Source: Pelagibacteraceae bacterium (GTDB taxonomy: Bacteria; Pseudomonadota; Alphaproteobacteria; Pelagibacterales; Pelagibacteraceae). Taken from it: a stretch of 6,869 nt of DNA. Below are positions 1-6,237 of this stretch, piece by piece. Every line of letters starts with the position of its first letter. Within the stretch, counting starts at the first letter, position 1. The notes under the pieces were generated by a model. It saw only the letters and a list, made by a program, of their open reading frames with translations. It was not told where the DNA came from and ran no database searches. The stretch is taken from contig NYVZ01000016.1 of assembly GCA_002684895.1 (NCBI GenBank), positions 9,777 to 16,645 of the forward strand. Reading direction: 5' to 3'. Both the position numbers and the translations under genes were made by a program.

Positions 1-476
1 TCTATGCTTTCTTTAATCCACAAACCATTTTTATTGAATGTGATAAGGTGTTCGATGTCACGAGCATATTCAGATTTTGTTTTTTCATAAAATTGTACCA
101 TTGAAGATGTTACGGGATTTGCAATGACAAGGACAATCCAACCAAGAACAAATGAAGTAACAGCAAAAATTAAAAATATTTTTATGCTTGAAAAACCGTA
201 TACTTTTAAAGTTAAGAAATCTTTATTATTTCTCATTTTAATCATATACAGCATACTTGAAACAAAAATTATAAATGGCAATAGGTTTAAAATCGTACTT
301 GGAACATAAATAATAGTTAGAACAAATGGTAAAAAAATACTCACATTAATTTTTTTAAAGAATTCAATCTCTTCAAATAAATTTAAAATGATTCCAAAGC
401 CATAAATTATAAGAACTACTAAAAAGAAATATTTGAAAAAGTTTTTTAAAATATAGTTGAAAATAATTTTACTCAT
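1..476 (-). CDS. lptG: LPS export ABC transporter permease LptG (N-terminal part, cut by the window edge)
   Basis: This reading frame starts with ATG at 476 and stays open to base 1, giving 158 residues; the C-terminal half or more lies outside the window. LptG pairs with LptF in the inner membrane and, with the LptB ATPase, drives lipopolysaccharide towards the cell surface. Hydrophobic segments are visible at about residues 12-32, 48-78 and 97-119. They are followed by the start of the periplasmic domain, including N120-P121 and the GLWIKE stretch (151-156) typical of LptG. The residues around 84-97 (KDFLTLKVYGFSS) fit the cytoplasmic loop of the family that contacts LptB. The start codon overlaps the lptF stop as ATGA, so the two genes are almost certainly co-transcribed and translationally coupled. 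No Shine-Dalgarno sequence precedes it. Assignment to LptG rather than LptF rests on gene order and the GLWIKE motif. Confidence 0.88.
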   Translation of the reverse strand, partial: MSKIIFNYILKNFFKYFFLVVLIIYGFGIILNLFEEIEFFKKINVSIFLPFVLTIIYVPSTILNLLPFIIFVSSMLYMIKMRNNKDFLTLKVYGFSSIKIFLIFAVTSFVLGWIVLVIANPVTSSMVQFYEKTKSEYARDIEHLITFNKNGLWIKESI

Positions 477-1585
477 AAATTTTTTGCAGTTGTTTTAAGT
501 TTATATATTAGAGTTAAATAAAAAATAAATAGCAGTATAAACGGGAGAAAAATATAAATAATACTCAATTGATAGTTAATTCCCGTATACCTGATAAAAA
601 GTTCTGTAAACACTAATATTGAAAAACTAGAAGAGTAAATTAAAAATTTATCTCTTAAAATAACAGAATTTTTTATTAATAAAAATGAACATAGTAAAGA
701 TATAACTGGTATGTAAAAAGGCAAAATTAATCTTCTAATTAAATTTGGGATAATTTCTTTTTTTGCCTCCTCATCACATGTATTTTTAATTTGTTTTGAA
801 AAACATCTTACTAAATCTATAGTAGATAATTCTTGTAATTTTGGTTTTTTTATTGTGGAAGTTGTTAAATTATTTAAACTTATATTAAGTTGTTCGAAAT
901 TAATAACTTCAATATTTTTAATTCTTGATAAAATAATTTGTCCATCAATTAAAAACATTTGTCTATTATCTATAACTCCTTTTTTAGCAATTATTGTTGT
1001 ACTAGAAATTTCAGATGCATTAGAGGAAAAATTTTTTAAATTTTTTCCTGTATCATGTAAAAATATATTTTCAACTTCATTATTGACTTTACTGTCAACA
1101 ATAAATGTAAAACCTTTGAAAGAGTCACTGAATTGTTTCGATCTAATTGTCGGCAAGAAAGAGTTCAATTGATCTTGACTTAATAAGCCTCTGGACTTGT
1201 TAAGAGCGAATGGAGTTAAAAAAGTTGATAAAAGTAGATAAATAAATAAAACTATAAAAGAGGAAAGCAATATTAAATTAACTAACTTTATTTTTTTTAC
1301 ACCTGACGTCCATAGAATGATAAATTCACTATCTTCGCAATGTTTAATAATGAAGATAATGATAGAAATCATAAATGCCAAAGGAATAAATTTAGGAGCT
1401 ATTCCAAAAAGGTTTAAGAAGGAGAACTGAAAATAAGTTGAAACTGGATAACCATTATCCACTATTAGCTCCAAAAAATTTACCGCCCTAACAGTCAAAG
1501 CAATCATTGAAAGCCCTAAAACTATTATAAAAAAGGTTTTAATGATTTCTAAAAAATAGTTTTGATAAATTTTGTTTTGAAGCAT
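473..1585 (-). CDS. lptF: LPS export ABC transporter permease LptF
   Basis: The protein has 370 residues from the preferred ATG at 1585, a normal length for LptF (YjgP/YjgQ family). It shows the family layout. Three N-terminal membrane segments lie at about 16-33, 65-81 and 101-122, then a periplasmic jellyroll domain at about 130-250, then three C-terminal membrane segments at about 285-304, 313-331 and 339-361. SEFIILWTSGVKK (about 86-98) matches the conserved cytoplasmic coupling-helix motif, and RRLILPFYIP (about 284-293) matches the entry to segment 4. The frame continues upstream to a TTG at 1630, but the first in-frame ATG at 1585 gives the expected start just before the first membrane helix, so I prefer it. 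It is read divergently from pepA and overlaps lptG by ATGA. In other proteobacteria lptF-lptG and pepA are also divergent neighbours. With LptG and LptB it extracts LPS from the inner membrane. Confidence 0.92.
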   Translation of the reverse strand: MLQNKIYQNYFLEIIKTFFIIVLGLSMIALTVRAVNFLELIVDNGYPVSTYFQFSFLNLFGIAPKFIPLAFMISIIIFIIKHCEDSEFIILWTSGVKKIKLVNLILLSSFIVLFIYLLLSTFLTPFALNKSRGLLSQDQLNSFLPTIRSKQFSDSFKGFTFIVDSKVNNEVENIFLHDTGKNLKNFSSNASEISSTTIIAKKGVIDNRQMFLIDGQIILSRIKNIEVINFEQLNISLNNLTTSTIKKPKLQELSTIDLVRCFSKQIKNTCDEEAKKEIIPNLIRRLILPFYIPVISLLCSFLLIKNSVILRDKFLIYSSSFSILVFTELFIRYTGINYQLSIIYIFLPFILLFIFYLTLIYKLKTTAKNL

Positions 1586-1604
1586 TGTTGTAATTTGTAT
1601 ATAG

Positions 1605-1634
1605 ATAATGCATTCATTTAATAAATTCAATCAA
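1605..1634 (-). promoter_or_regulatory. Weak candidate promoter for lptF-lptG
   Basis: On the minus strand TTGATT (1634-1629) lies 18 bases before CATTAT (1610-1605), a four-of-six match to the -10 consensus. Transcription would start near 1598, about 13 bases before the lptF ATG at 1585. In DNA this A+T-rich such matches are common by chance, so this is only a suggestion. Confidence 0.22.
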
Positions 1635-1659
1635 TGGTTTAATTATTGTAAATTTTACG

Positions 1660-1688
1660 TTGAAATCTTGTATATTTGATCATATATA
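1660..1688 (+). promoter_or_regulatory. Candidate sigma-70 promoter for pepA-ndk
   Basis: TTGAAA (1660-1665) and TATATA (1683-1688) are separated by the optimal 17 bases. Transcription would begin near 1694-1696, giving a leader of about 30 bases that contains the GGAGG site and leads to the ATG at 1724. It would also exclude the upstream TTG at 1676 from the mRNA, which agrees with the chosen pepA start. The prediction rests on sequence match alone. Confidence 0.4.
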
Positions 1689-1689
1689 C
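1670..1689. repeat. 20-bp near-perfect palindrome, candidate operator
   Basis: The left arm GTATATTTGA and the reverse complement of the right arm, GTATATATGA, agree at nine of ten positions, with TGATCA at the centre. It covers the -10 element and part of the spacer of the candidate pepA promoter, where a bound dimeric regulator would block RNA polymerase. No particular regulator can be named from the sequence. High A+T content raises the chance of an accidental palindrome, but the G/C positions at both ends and in the core are also symmetric. Confidence 0.4.
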
Positions 1690-1704
1690 CATTCAACCCA
1701 ATTT

Positions 1705-1709
1705 GGAGG
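1705..1709 (+). promoter_or_regulatory. Ribosome-binding site that decides the pepA start
   Basis: GGAGG is the strongest Shine-Dalgarno core in the window. It ends 14 bases before the ATG at 1724, a little far but usable, and lies inside the frame extended from TTG 1676. It therefore supports ATG 1724 over the TTG. Confidence 0.55.
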
Positions 1710-1723
1710 ATTATAAAAAAATT

Positions 1724-3181
1724 ATGTCAATAAAAGTAAATTATTTAAAAAAAACGATTAGTAAGTTTTCATCTAATCTTGTGTTATTTTGCAATGATAA
1801 ATTTAATATTTCTAATTTAAAAAAAAATCTATCTAATAATGAGTTCAATTATATAAATGATTTATTAAAATCAAGCGATTTAAAGAAGAACTTATTAGTA
1901 TTTGAAGTAAATTCAAAAAAAAAGATAGTTCTAATATCAATTAAGAATAATTTAAGAATATCCGATATAGAAAATTTAGGAGCAGAATTTTATGTACGTG
2001 TTAATTATGGAAAAAATAGTGAATACTTTTTAAACTCGGATAGTGTTAATGGGAAATATAAAAACTTTTTAGGTCATTTTCTACACGGATTAAAATTAAA
2101 ATCTTATGAATTTAAAAAATATAAGACAAAAAAAGACTCAAGAATTATTACAATCAATGTAATTGGAGGTAAAAATGCACCTTCATCTTTCAATCAATTA
2201 AAATTTAAAGCAATCGAGGAAGGAACCTTCTATGCTAGAGACTTAGTATCAGAGCCAGGTAATATTCTGCACCCTGATGAGTATGCAAAAAGGTTAGCCT
2301 CTTTAAGAAAAGATGGTTTAAAAATAAATGTCTACGATCAAAAAAAATTAAAAAAACTTGGTATGAATGCCTTGTTAGGTGTGGGCATGGGAAGTATTAG
2401 GGGATCATATCTTGTAACGATGGAATGGAATGGTGTGAAAAATAATTCTAAACCAGTAGCTTTTGTAGGAAAGGGAGTAACTTTTGATACCGGTGGATAT
2501 TCATTAAAACCAGCAAGATTTATGGAAGACATGACTTATGACATGGCAGGATCCGCGGCGGTGGTTGGTTTAATGAAGAGTTTAGCATTGAGAAAAGCAA
2601 AAGTTAATGCCGTAGGTGTTGTTGGACTTGTAGAAAATATGGTTAGTGGTGTTGCTCAAAGACCTGGAGATATTGTAAAATCATACAGCGGAAAAACTAT
2701 AGAGGTTTTAAATACAGACGCTGAGGGTCGATTAGTTTTAGCTGACGCCTTAACTTTTACCGAAAGAAAATACAAACCTAAATTTATTGTTGATTTAGCT
2801 ACTTTGACAGGTGCAATAATTGTTTGTTTAGGATCTGAATATGCTGGACTTTTTTCAAATGATGACAAGTTATCTAGGCAAATTATTGATGCAGGAGAAA
2901 AAGTTGAAGAGAAGTTGTGGAGAATGCCGCTCCACAAAAATTATGATAAACTTATGAACTCAAAAAACGCTGACATGCAAAACATAAATTATGTAGGTGG
3001 AGCGGGGTCAACAACTGCCGCTCAGTTTTTACAAAGATTTATTTTAAACAAAACACCTTGGGCACATTTAGATATTGCTGGTATGGCTTTTTCAAAATAT
3101 GGTGGTGCTTTAAATTCAGGAGGAGCAACCGGATTTGGAGTAAGATTACTAAATCAATTAATCGAGGAAAACTATGAGTAA
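1724..3181 (+). CDS. pepA: Leucyl (cytosol) aminopeptidase PepA, M17 family
   Basis: The protein has 485 residues from ATG 1724, near the usual length of about 500. M17 aminopeptidases remove N-terminal residues, preferably leucine, from peptides in the cytoplasm, usually as hexamers with two metal ions per active site. The catalytic C-terminal domain is complete. GKGVTFDTGG (249-258) holds metal ligands K250 and D255, K262 is the catalytic lysine, and D273 in YDMAGSA is a ligand. The signature NTDAEGRL (330-337) holds D332, E334 and the catalytic R336. The N-terminal domain (about 1-150) is divergent and lysine-rich, as is normal for the family. ATG 1724 is chosen because of the GGAGG upstream and because the family's N-terminus starts there; a TTG at 1676 would add 16 residues. 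The gene ends inside ndk with an 8-base overlap. E. coli PepA also binds DNA as a regulator; whether this one does cannot be seen. Confidence 0.95.
   Translation: MSIKVNYLKKTISKFSSNLVLFCNDKFNISNLKKNLSNNEFNYINDLLKSSDLKKNLLVFEVNSKKKIVLISIKNNLRISDIENLGAEFYVRVNYGKNSEYFLNSDSVNGKYKNFLGHFLHGLKLKSYEFKKYKTKKDSRIITINVIGGKNAPSSFNQLKFKAIEEGTFYARDLVSEPGNILHPDEYAKRLASLRKDGLKINVYDQKKLKKLGMNALLGVGMGSIRGSYLVTMEWNGVKNNSKPVAFVGKGVTFDTGGYSLKPARFMEDMTYDMAGSAAVVGLMKSLALRKAKVNAVGVVGLVENMVSGVAQRPGDIVKSYSGKTIEVLNTDAEGRLVLADALTFTERKYKPKFIVDLATLTGAIIVCLGSEYAGLFSNDDKLSRQIIDAGEKVEEKLWRMPLHKNYDKLMNSKNADMQNINYVGGAGSTTAAQFLQRFILNKTPWAHLDIAGMAFSKYGGALNSGGATGFGVRLLNQLIEENYE
3164..3168 (+). promoter_or_regulatory. Shine-Dalgarno site for ndk inside the end of pepA
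   Basis: GAGGA lies 5 bases before the ndk ATG at 3174 and within the last codons of pepA. It gives ndk its own ribosome entry in addition to coupling with pepA translation. Most other genes in the window lack such a site. Confidence 0.5.
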
Positions 3182-3584
3182 TGTAGAACAAACTTTATCA
3201 ATAATAAAACCCGATGCAGTTGAAAGAAATTTAATTGAAGAAATTAAAAATATTTTTATAAAAAATAACTTAAATATCAAAAACAGTAAAAAAATTCATA
3301 TTACCAAAGATGAGGCGGCAGAATTTTATAAAGTTCACCAATCCAAACCTTTTTACAATGATTTATGTGGCTATCTCTCTTCTGGGCCGATAGTAGTGAT
3401 GATTTTAGAGGGTAAAAGTGCTGTTGCAGAGAATAGGAAATTAATGGGCGCTACAAATCCTAAGGACGCACAAGAAAACACGATAAGAAAATTATACGGA
3501 ATTTCAATCGATAAAAACTCAGTCCATGGTTCAGACTCATTAGAAAACGCAAAAAAAGAAATTAATTTTTTTTTTAAAAATTAA
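3174..3584 (+). CDS. ndk: Nucleoside diphosphate kinase
   Basis: The protein has 136 residues, slightly below the usual 140 or so, and is complete. It transfers the terminal phosphate of ATP to other nucleoside diphosphates through a phosphohistidine, balancing NTP and dNTP pools in the cytoplasm. The catalytic H118 sits in NSVHGSDS (115-122). Nucleotide-binding residues K12 (in IIKPDAVERN), R88, T94, R105 and N115 are all in place, and YLSSGP (67-72) matches the family's FMSSGP. One deviation is ENTIR (101-105), where most family members have GTIR. The gene starts inside pepA (overlap ATGAGTAA, 3174-3181) and is read from the same transcript. Its end contains a run of ten T (3566-3575) coding for FFF, and its stop overlaps the purN stop on the other strand. 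Confidence 0.96.
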   Translation: MSNVEQTLSIIKPDAVERNLIEEIKNIFIKNNLNIKNSKKIHITKDEAAEFYKVHQSKPFYNDLCGYLSSGPIVVMILEGKSAVAENRKLMGATNPKDAQENTIRKLYGISIDKNSVHGSDSLENAKKEINFFFKN

Positions 3585-4144
3585 AAATTTCTAAAAATCT
3601 TAATAATTGCTTCAGGTAACGCCCTATATTCAAGCTTTTGAGTTTTCTTTTTTAGAATTTGTTCATCGTCATTAACATCAATGAAAAAGGCTTTCTGAAT
3701 GATCGCACTTCCTCCGTCTAATTTTTCGTTTACATAGTGTACCGTACAACCTGCTTTGACTTCTTTTTTTTTGAGCATTCTAGAAAAAGTATTTAAACCT
3801 TTAAATTTTGGCAGCAAAGAGGGATGGATATTTATAATTCTATTATTAAAATTTTTTATTAAATTACTAGAGATTATTTTCATATATCCAGCAAGACAAA
3901 TAAATTCTATTTTGTATTTCTTTAAATTTAGCAATATTTTGTTTTCATAATCCTGGTTTCCAGTATTTATTAAAATAAAAGGTATTTTGTATTTTTTTGC
4001 ATAACTTATTCCAAAAGCTTTTTTGTTGTTACTTATTACTAAACTAATTTTTATAGGAAATTTATCATCTCTAGAGTGAAAAATTAAATTTCTTAAATTT
4101 GAACCCTGTCCTGAGATAAAAACACAAGTATTTTTTTTTACCAT
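3581..4144 (-). CDS. purN: Phosphoribosylglycinamide formyltransferase (GAR transformylase 1)
   Basis: The protein has 187 residues, shorter than the E. coli enzyme (212), but the shortening is at the C-terminus and no catalytic part is lost. It transfers formyl from 10-formyltetrahydrofolate to GAR, the third step of de novo purine synthesis. Visible motifs are the phosphate-binding SGQGSN (11-16), LAGYMKI (84-90) in the folate site, NIHPSLLP (105-112) with catalytic N105 and H107, and LDGG (142-145) with catalytic D143. The ATG at 4144 overlaps the end of purM by 7 bases (ATGGTAA) and has no Shine-Dalgarno sequence, so translation probably depends on ribosomes finishing purM. The gene ends tail to tail with ndk, sharing the TTAA stop palindrome. 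A run of nine A follows the start directly (codons 3-5). Confidence 0.95.
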   Translation of the reverse strand: MVKKNTCVFISGQGSNLRNLIFHSRDDKFPIKISLVISNNKKAFGISYAKKYKIPFILINTGNQDYENKILLNLKKYKIEFICLAGYMKIISSNLIKNFNNRIINIHPSLLPKFKGLNTFSRMLKKKEVKAGCTVHYVNEKLDGGSAIIQKAFFIDVNDDEQILKKKTQKLEYRALPEAIIKIFRNF

Positions 4145-5166
4145 ATTAAAGATTTAGATAAGTTAATTTTAACTTTTTCATCTGTAATTAAGCCAATCTC
4201 ATAAGGAGTATAATTTTTTGGAAAAACCCTTTTAATTTTTTTAATATTTTTCTTGGGAGCGATAATACAAAAACCAATTCCACAATTAAATGTTTTAATC
4301 ATTTCTTGATCAGAAATATTTTTTGTTTTTAACCATTTAAAAATTTTTAAAATCTTAATTTTTGATAAATCAATATTTAAAGTAAAATTGCTTGGGACAG
4401 ATCTCAATAAGTTTTCGATTAAACCACCTCCAGTGATATGAGCTGCAGCATTGATGAGATTTTTATCTGTTAATTTTAAAATTTCTTTTGAATATATTTT
4501 TGTAGGTCTTAAAATTTCTTTTTTTAAATTTATAGGTAGTTTGTTTTTTTTTAGAATAGACCGTACTAACGAGTACCCGTTTGAATGTATCCCACTTGAA
4601 GGTATCGCTAAAACAATATCATTTTTTTTTACTTTTCCTTTATCAAGAATTTTTTTTTTGGAGACTATACCAACACTGAAACCAGCTAAATCAAATTTGT
4701 CTTTCGAATAAATACCTGGCATTTCAGCAGTTTCACCGCCAATTAATTTGCAGTCGGATATTCTACATCCTTTAAAAATACCTTTTAAAATTTTTTTAGT
4801 TTTATTTAAATCTAATTTTCCTACTGCAATGTAATCTAAAAAAAATAAAGGTTTTGCACCTTGAACAATTAAATCATTGATGCACATTGCCACTAAATCT
4901 ATTCCAATAGTATCAAATTTTTTGAATTTATTAGCTAAGTCAATTTTAGTACCAACTCCATCTGTGCATGAAACTATTACTGGGTCTTTTATTTTTAGTT
5001 TACTTATGTCAAATAGTGAACCAAATCCTCCAATCACATCTTTTTTGGCAGCATCTTTCGTTTTTTTGACATCTTTTTTTGATAAATTGGATATATGTTT
5101 AACCAATTTATTAGCTAACGATATGTTAACACCACTTTTTTTATAACTATTTTCATTTTTTTTCAT
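4138..5166 (-). CDS. purM: Phosphoribosylformylglycinamidine cyclo-ligase (AIR synthetase)
   Basis: The protein has 342 residues, matching the usual length of about 345. It closes the imidazole ring by converting FGAM and ATP to AIR, the fifth step of de novo purine synthesis. Conserved stretches appear in order: GGFGSLFD (46-53), SCTDGVGTK (66-74), GIDLVAMCINDL (88-99), GGETAEMPG (143-151), SSGIHSNGYSLVR (190-202), HITGGG (243-248) and FNCGIG (293-298). The N-terminal ATP-binding half and the C-terminal AIRS domain are both intact. The protein is very lysine-rich, matching its neighbours. It is the first gene of a purM-purN unit, overlaps purN by 7 bases, and starts only 23 bases from the divergent DUF2066 gene. 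No Shine-Dalgarno sequence is visible, so the mRNA may have a very short leader. No purine riboswitch or room for one is present upstream. Confidence 0.97.
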   Translation of the reverse strand: MKKNENSYKKSGVNISLANKLVKHISNLSKKDVKKTKDAAKKDVIGGFGSLFDISKLKIKDPVIVSCTDGVGTKIDLANKFKKFDTIGIDLVAMCINDLIVQGAKPLFFLDYIAVGKLDLNKTKKILKGIFKGCRISDCKLIGGETAEMPGIYSKDKFDLAGFSVGIVSKKKILDKGKVKKNDIVLAIPSSGIHSNGYSLVRSILKKNKLPINLKKEILRPTKIYSKEILKLTDKNLINAAAHITGGGLIENLLRSVPSNFTLNIDLSKIKILKIFKWLKTKNISDQEMIKTFNCGIGFCIIAPKKNIKKIKRVFPKNYTPYEIGLITDEKVKINLSKSLIW

Positions 5167-5173
5167 TTATAAA

Positions 5174-5203
5174 TTGATAATTAATCTTTATGAAATTACT
5201 CAA
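5174..5203 (-). promoter_or_regulatory. Weak candidate promoter for purM-purN
   Basis: On the minus strand TTGAGT (5203-5198) is followed after 18 bases by TATCAA (5179-5174). If used, transcription would start within a few bases of the purM ATG, giving a leaderless or nearly leaderless message, and the -35 element would lie inside the start of the DUF2066 gene. The match is weak and the A+T background is high. Confidence 0.2.
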
Positions 5204-6233
5204 ACTTTTTTTTATCTTAATTGTTTTTTTTAAAACTGAAACTCTTTTTTCAAAAAATGATTTGTTTAATGTTAATAATATTCAGTTAGAAAAAAACAGT
5301 AAAATCACAAATAATGCTCTTGCTAAACAAGGAATTAAAAAGGGATTTAATAAACTTATAACAAGAATGCTACTGAAAGAAGATAAAGATAAACTCTCAG
5401 ATTTAAATTTTTCTACAGTAAAACAATTAGTAACTTATTACCAAATTACGAATGTTTCTGATGATCAAAAAAATGAAAAAATGGTAAATTTTAATGTTAC
5501 TTTTGATAAAGAAAAAATACACAATTTATTTTATAGCCGAGGGATTTTATATTCTGATATATCGGATAAAGAATTATTTGTTTTGCCAATCTTAATTAAA
5601 AAAAATGAATTTTTTATTTTTAACAACAATTTTTTTCATGAAAACTGGAATGAGATTTTTAAAGATGAGTTAATTGAATTTGTCCTTCCACTAGAAAATA
5701 TAGAAATCATTAAAAGTATAAATGATAATAAGAATAGTTTAATAGATTTAAACATTTTAAATCTTTTTCAAGAATACAGGAATAAAAATTTAGCATTAGT
5801 TATAATCGAAAATAATGAAGCAAGTAATGTAAAAGTTTATATCAAAACCATAATTCAAGGAAAAAATATATCAAAAAGTTTAGATTTTAAAAAAAAAAAT
5901 TTGAATACAAATAAATTTAATGAAAAAATTATAACAGAGGTTAAAAAAGAATTAATAAATTTAGTTAAATCTAAAAATTTAATTGATATTAGAACGCCTT
6001 CATTTTTAAATACAAAATTAGACCTAACAAAAAAAGGAAATCTTGTTGAACTTAACTCAAGAATTAAGAATATTGACTCAATCGAGAAAATTTTTGTTCA
6101 AGAATTTAATAAAGATTATATTGATTTAAGAATCAAATACTTAGGAAAATTAGACAAGTTAATAAATCAACTAAAAAAAGAAAAAATAAATTTAAAATTA
6201 ATTAACGATCAATGGTTTATTAAAACTTTATAA
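5190..6233 (+). CDS. DUF2066 domain-containing exported protein of unknown function
   Basis: The protein has 347 residues and starts with a Sec-type signal: K2 and K5, a hydrophobic core at about 6-14, and likely cleavage near 20-22. There is no lipobox cysteine, so it is probably periplasmic or anchored by the uncleaved helix. After it come a helical ALAKQGIKKGFNKLITRML segment (43-61) and VNFNVTFDKEKIHNLF (99-114), which resemble the DUF2066 family. The rest is rich in Lys, Asn and Ile with no catalytic motif I can recognise. The family assignment comes from these patterns and from context: a DUF2066 gene between purM/purN and hda is a repeated arrangement in proteobacteria, including Pseudomonas. 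It diverges from purM across 23 bases and is followed after 4 bases by the hda homologue, so it probably shares that transcript. It contains an A11 run (5889-5899). No function is assigned. Confidence 0.8.
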   Translation: MKLLKLFFILIVFFKTETLFSKNDLFNVNNIQLEKNSKITNNALAKQGIKKGFNKLITRMLLKEDKDKLSDLNFSTVKQLVTYYQITNVSDDQKNEKMVNFNVTFDKEKIHNLFYSRGILYSDISDKELFVLPILIKKNEFFIFNNNFFHENWNEIFKDELIEFVLPLENIEIIKSINDNKNSLIDLNILNLFQEYRNKNLALVIIENNEASNVKVYIKTIIQGKNISKSLDFKKKNLNTNKFNEKIITEVKKELINLVKSKNLIDIRTPSFLNTKLDLTKKGNLVELNSRIKNIDSIEKIFVQEFNKDYIDLRIKYLGKLDKLINQLKKEKINLKLINDQWFIKTL

Positions 6234-6237
6234 AAAA

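Larger units (their letters stand above)
1586..1723. other. Divergent intergenic region lptF / pepA
   Basis: This is the only intergenic region of useful size in the window, 138 bases between the two preferred ATG starts. It is very A+T-rich and should hold the promoters for both directions. It contains a 20-bp near-palindrome (1670-1689), a plausible sigma-70 promoter for pepA, a weak promoter candidate for lptF, and a GGAGG ribosome-binding site. In-frame TTG codons extend both flanking genes into it (1630 and 1676), but I do not think either is used. Confidence 0.7.

Noticed and set aside
855..1172. A 105-codon open frame on the plus strand inside lptF
   Set aside because: It is antisense to a clearly conserved gene, has no ribosome-binding site, and its peptide resembles no known protein. 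Low stop frequency on the opposite strand explains it.
1455..1463. TTATCCACT, an 8-of-9 match to the DnaA box
   Set aside because: It is a single site inside lptF with no second box or A+T-rich unwinding element near it beyond the general composition; it is most simply explained by coding sequence.
3545..3590. Possible bidirectional terminator made of A/T runs at the ndk-purN junction
   Set aside because: The only available stem is pure A-T (TTTTTAAAAA), with no G/C pair and no stable hairpin before the T run, so I cannot call an intrinsic terminator.
4451..5146. Open frames on the plus strand inside purM
   Set aside because: They are mirrors of the purM coding sequence; purM motifs are complete on the minus strand and the antisense peptides show no recognisable domain.
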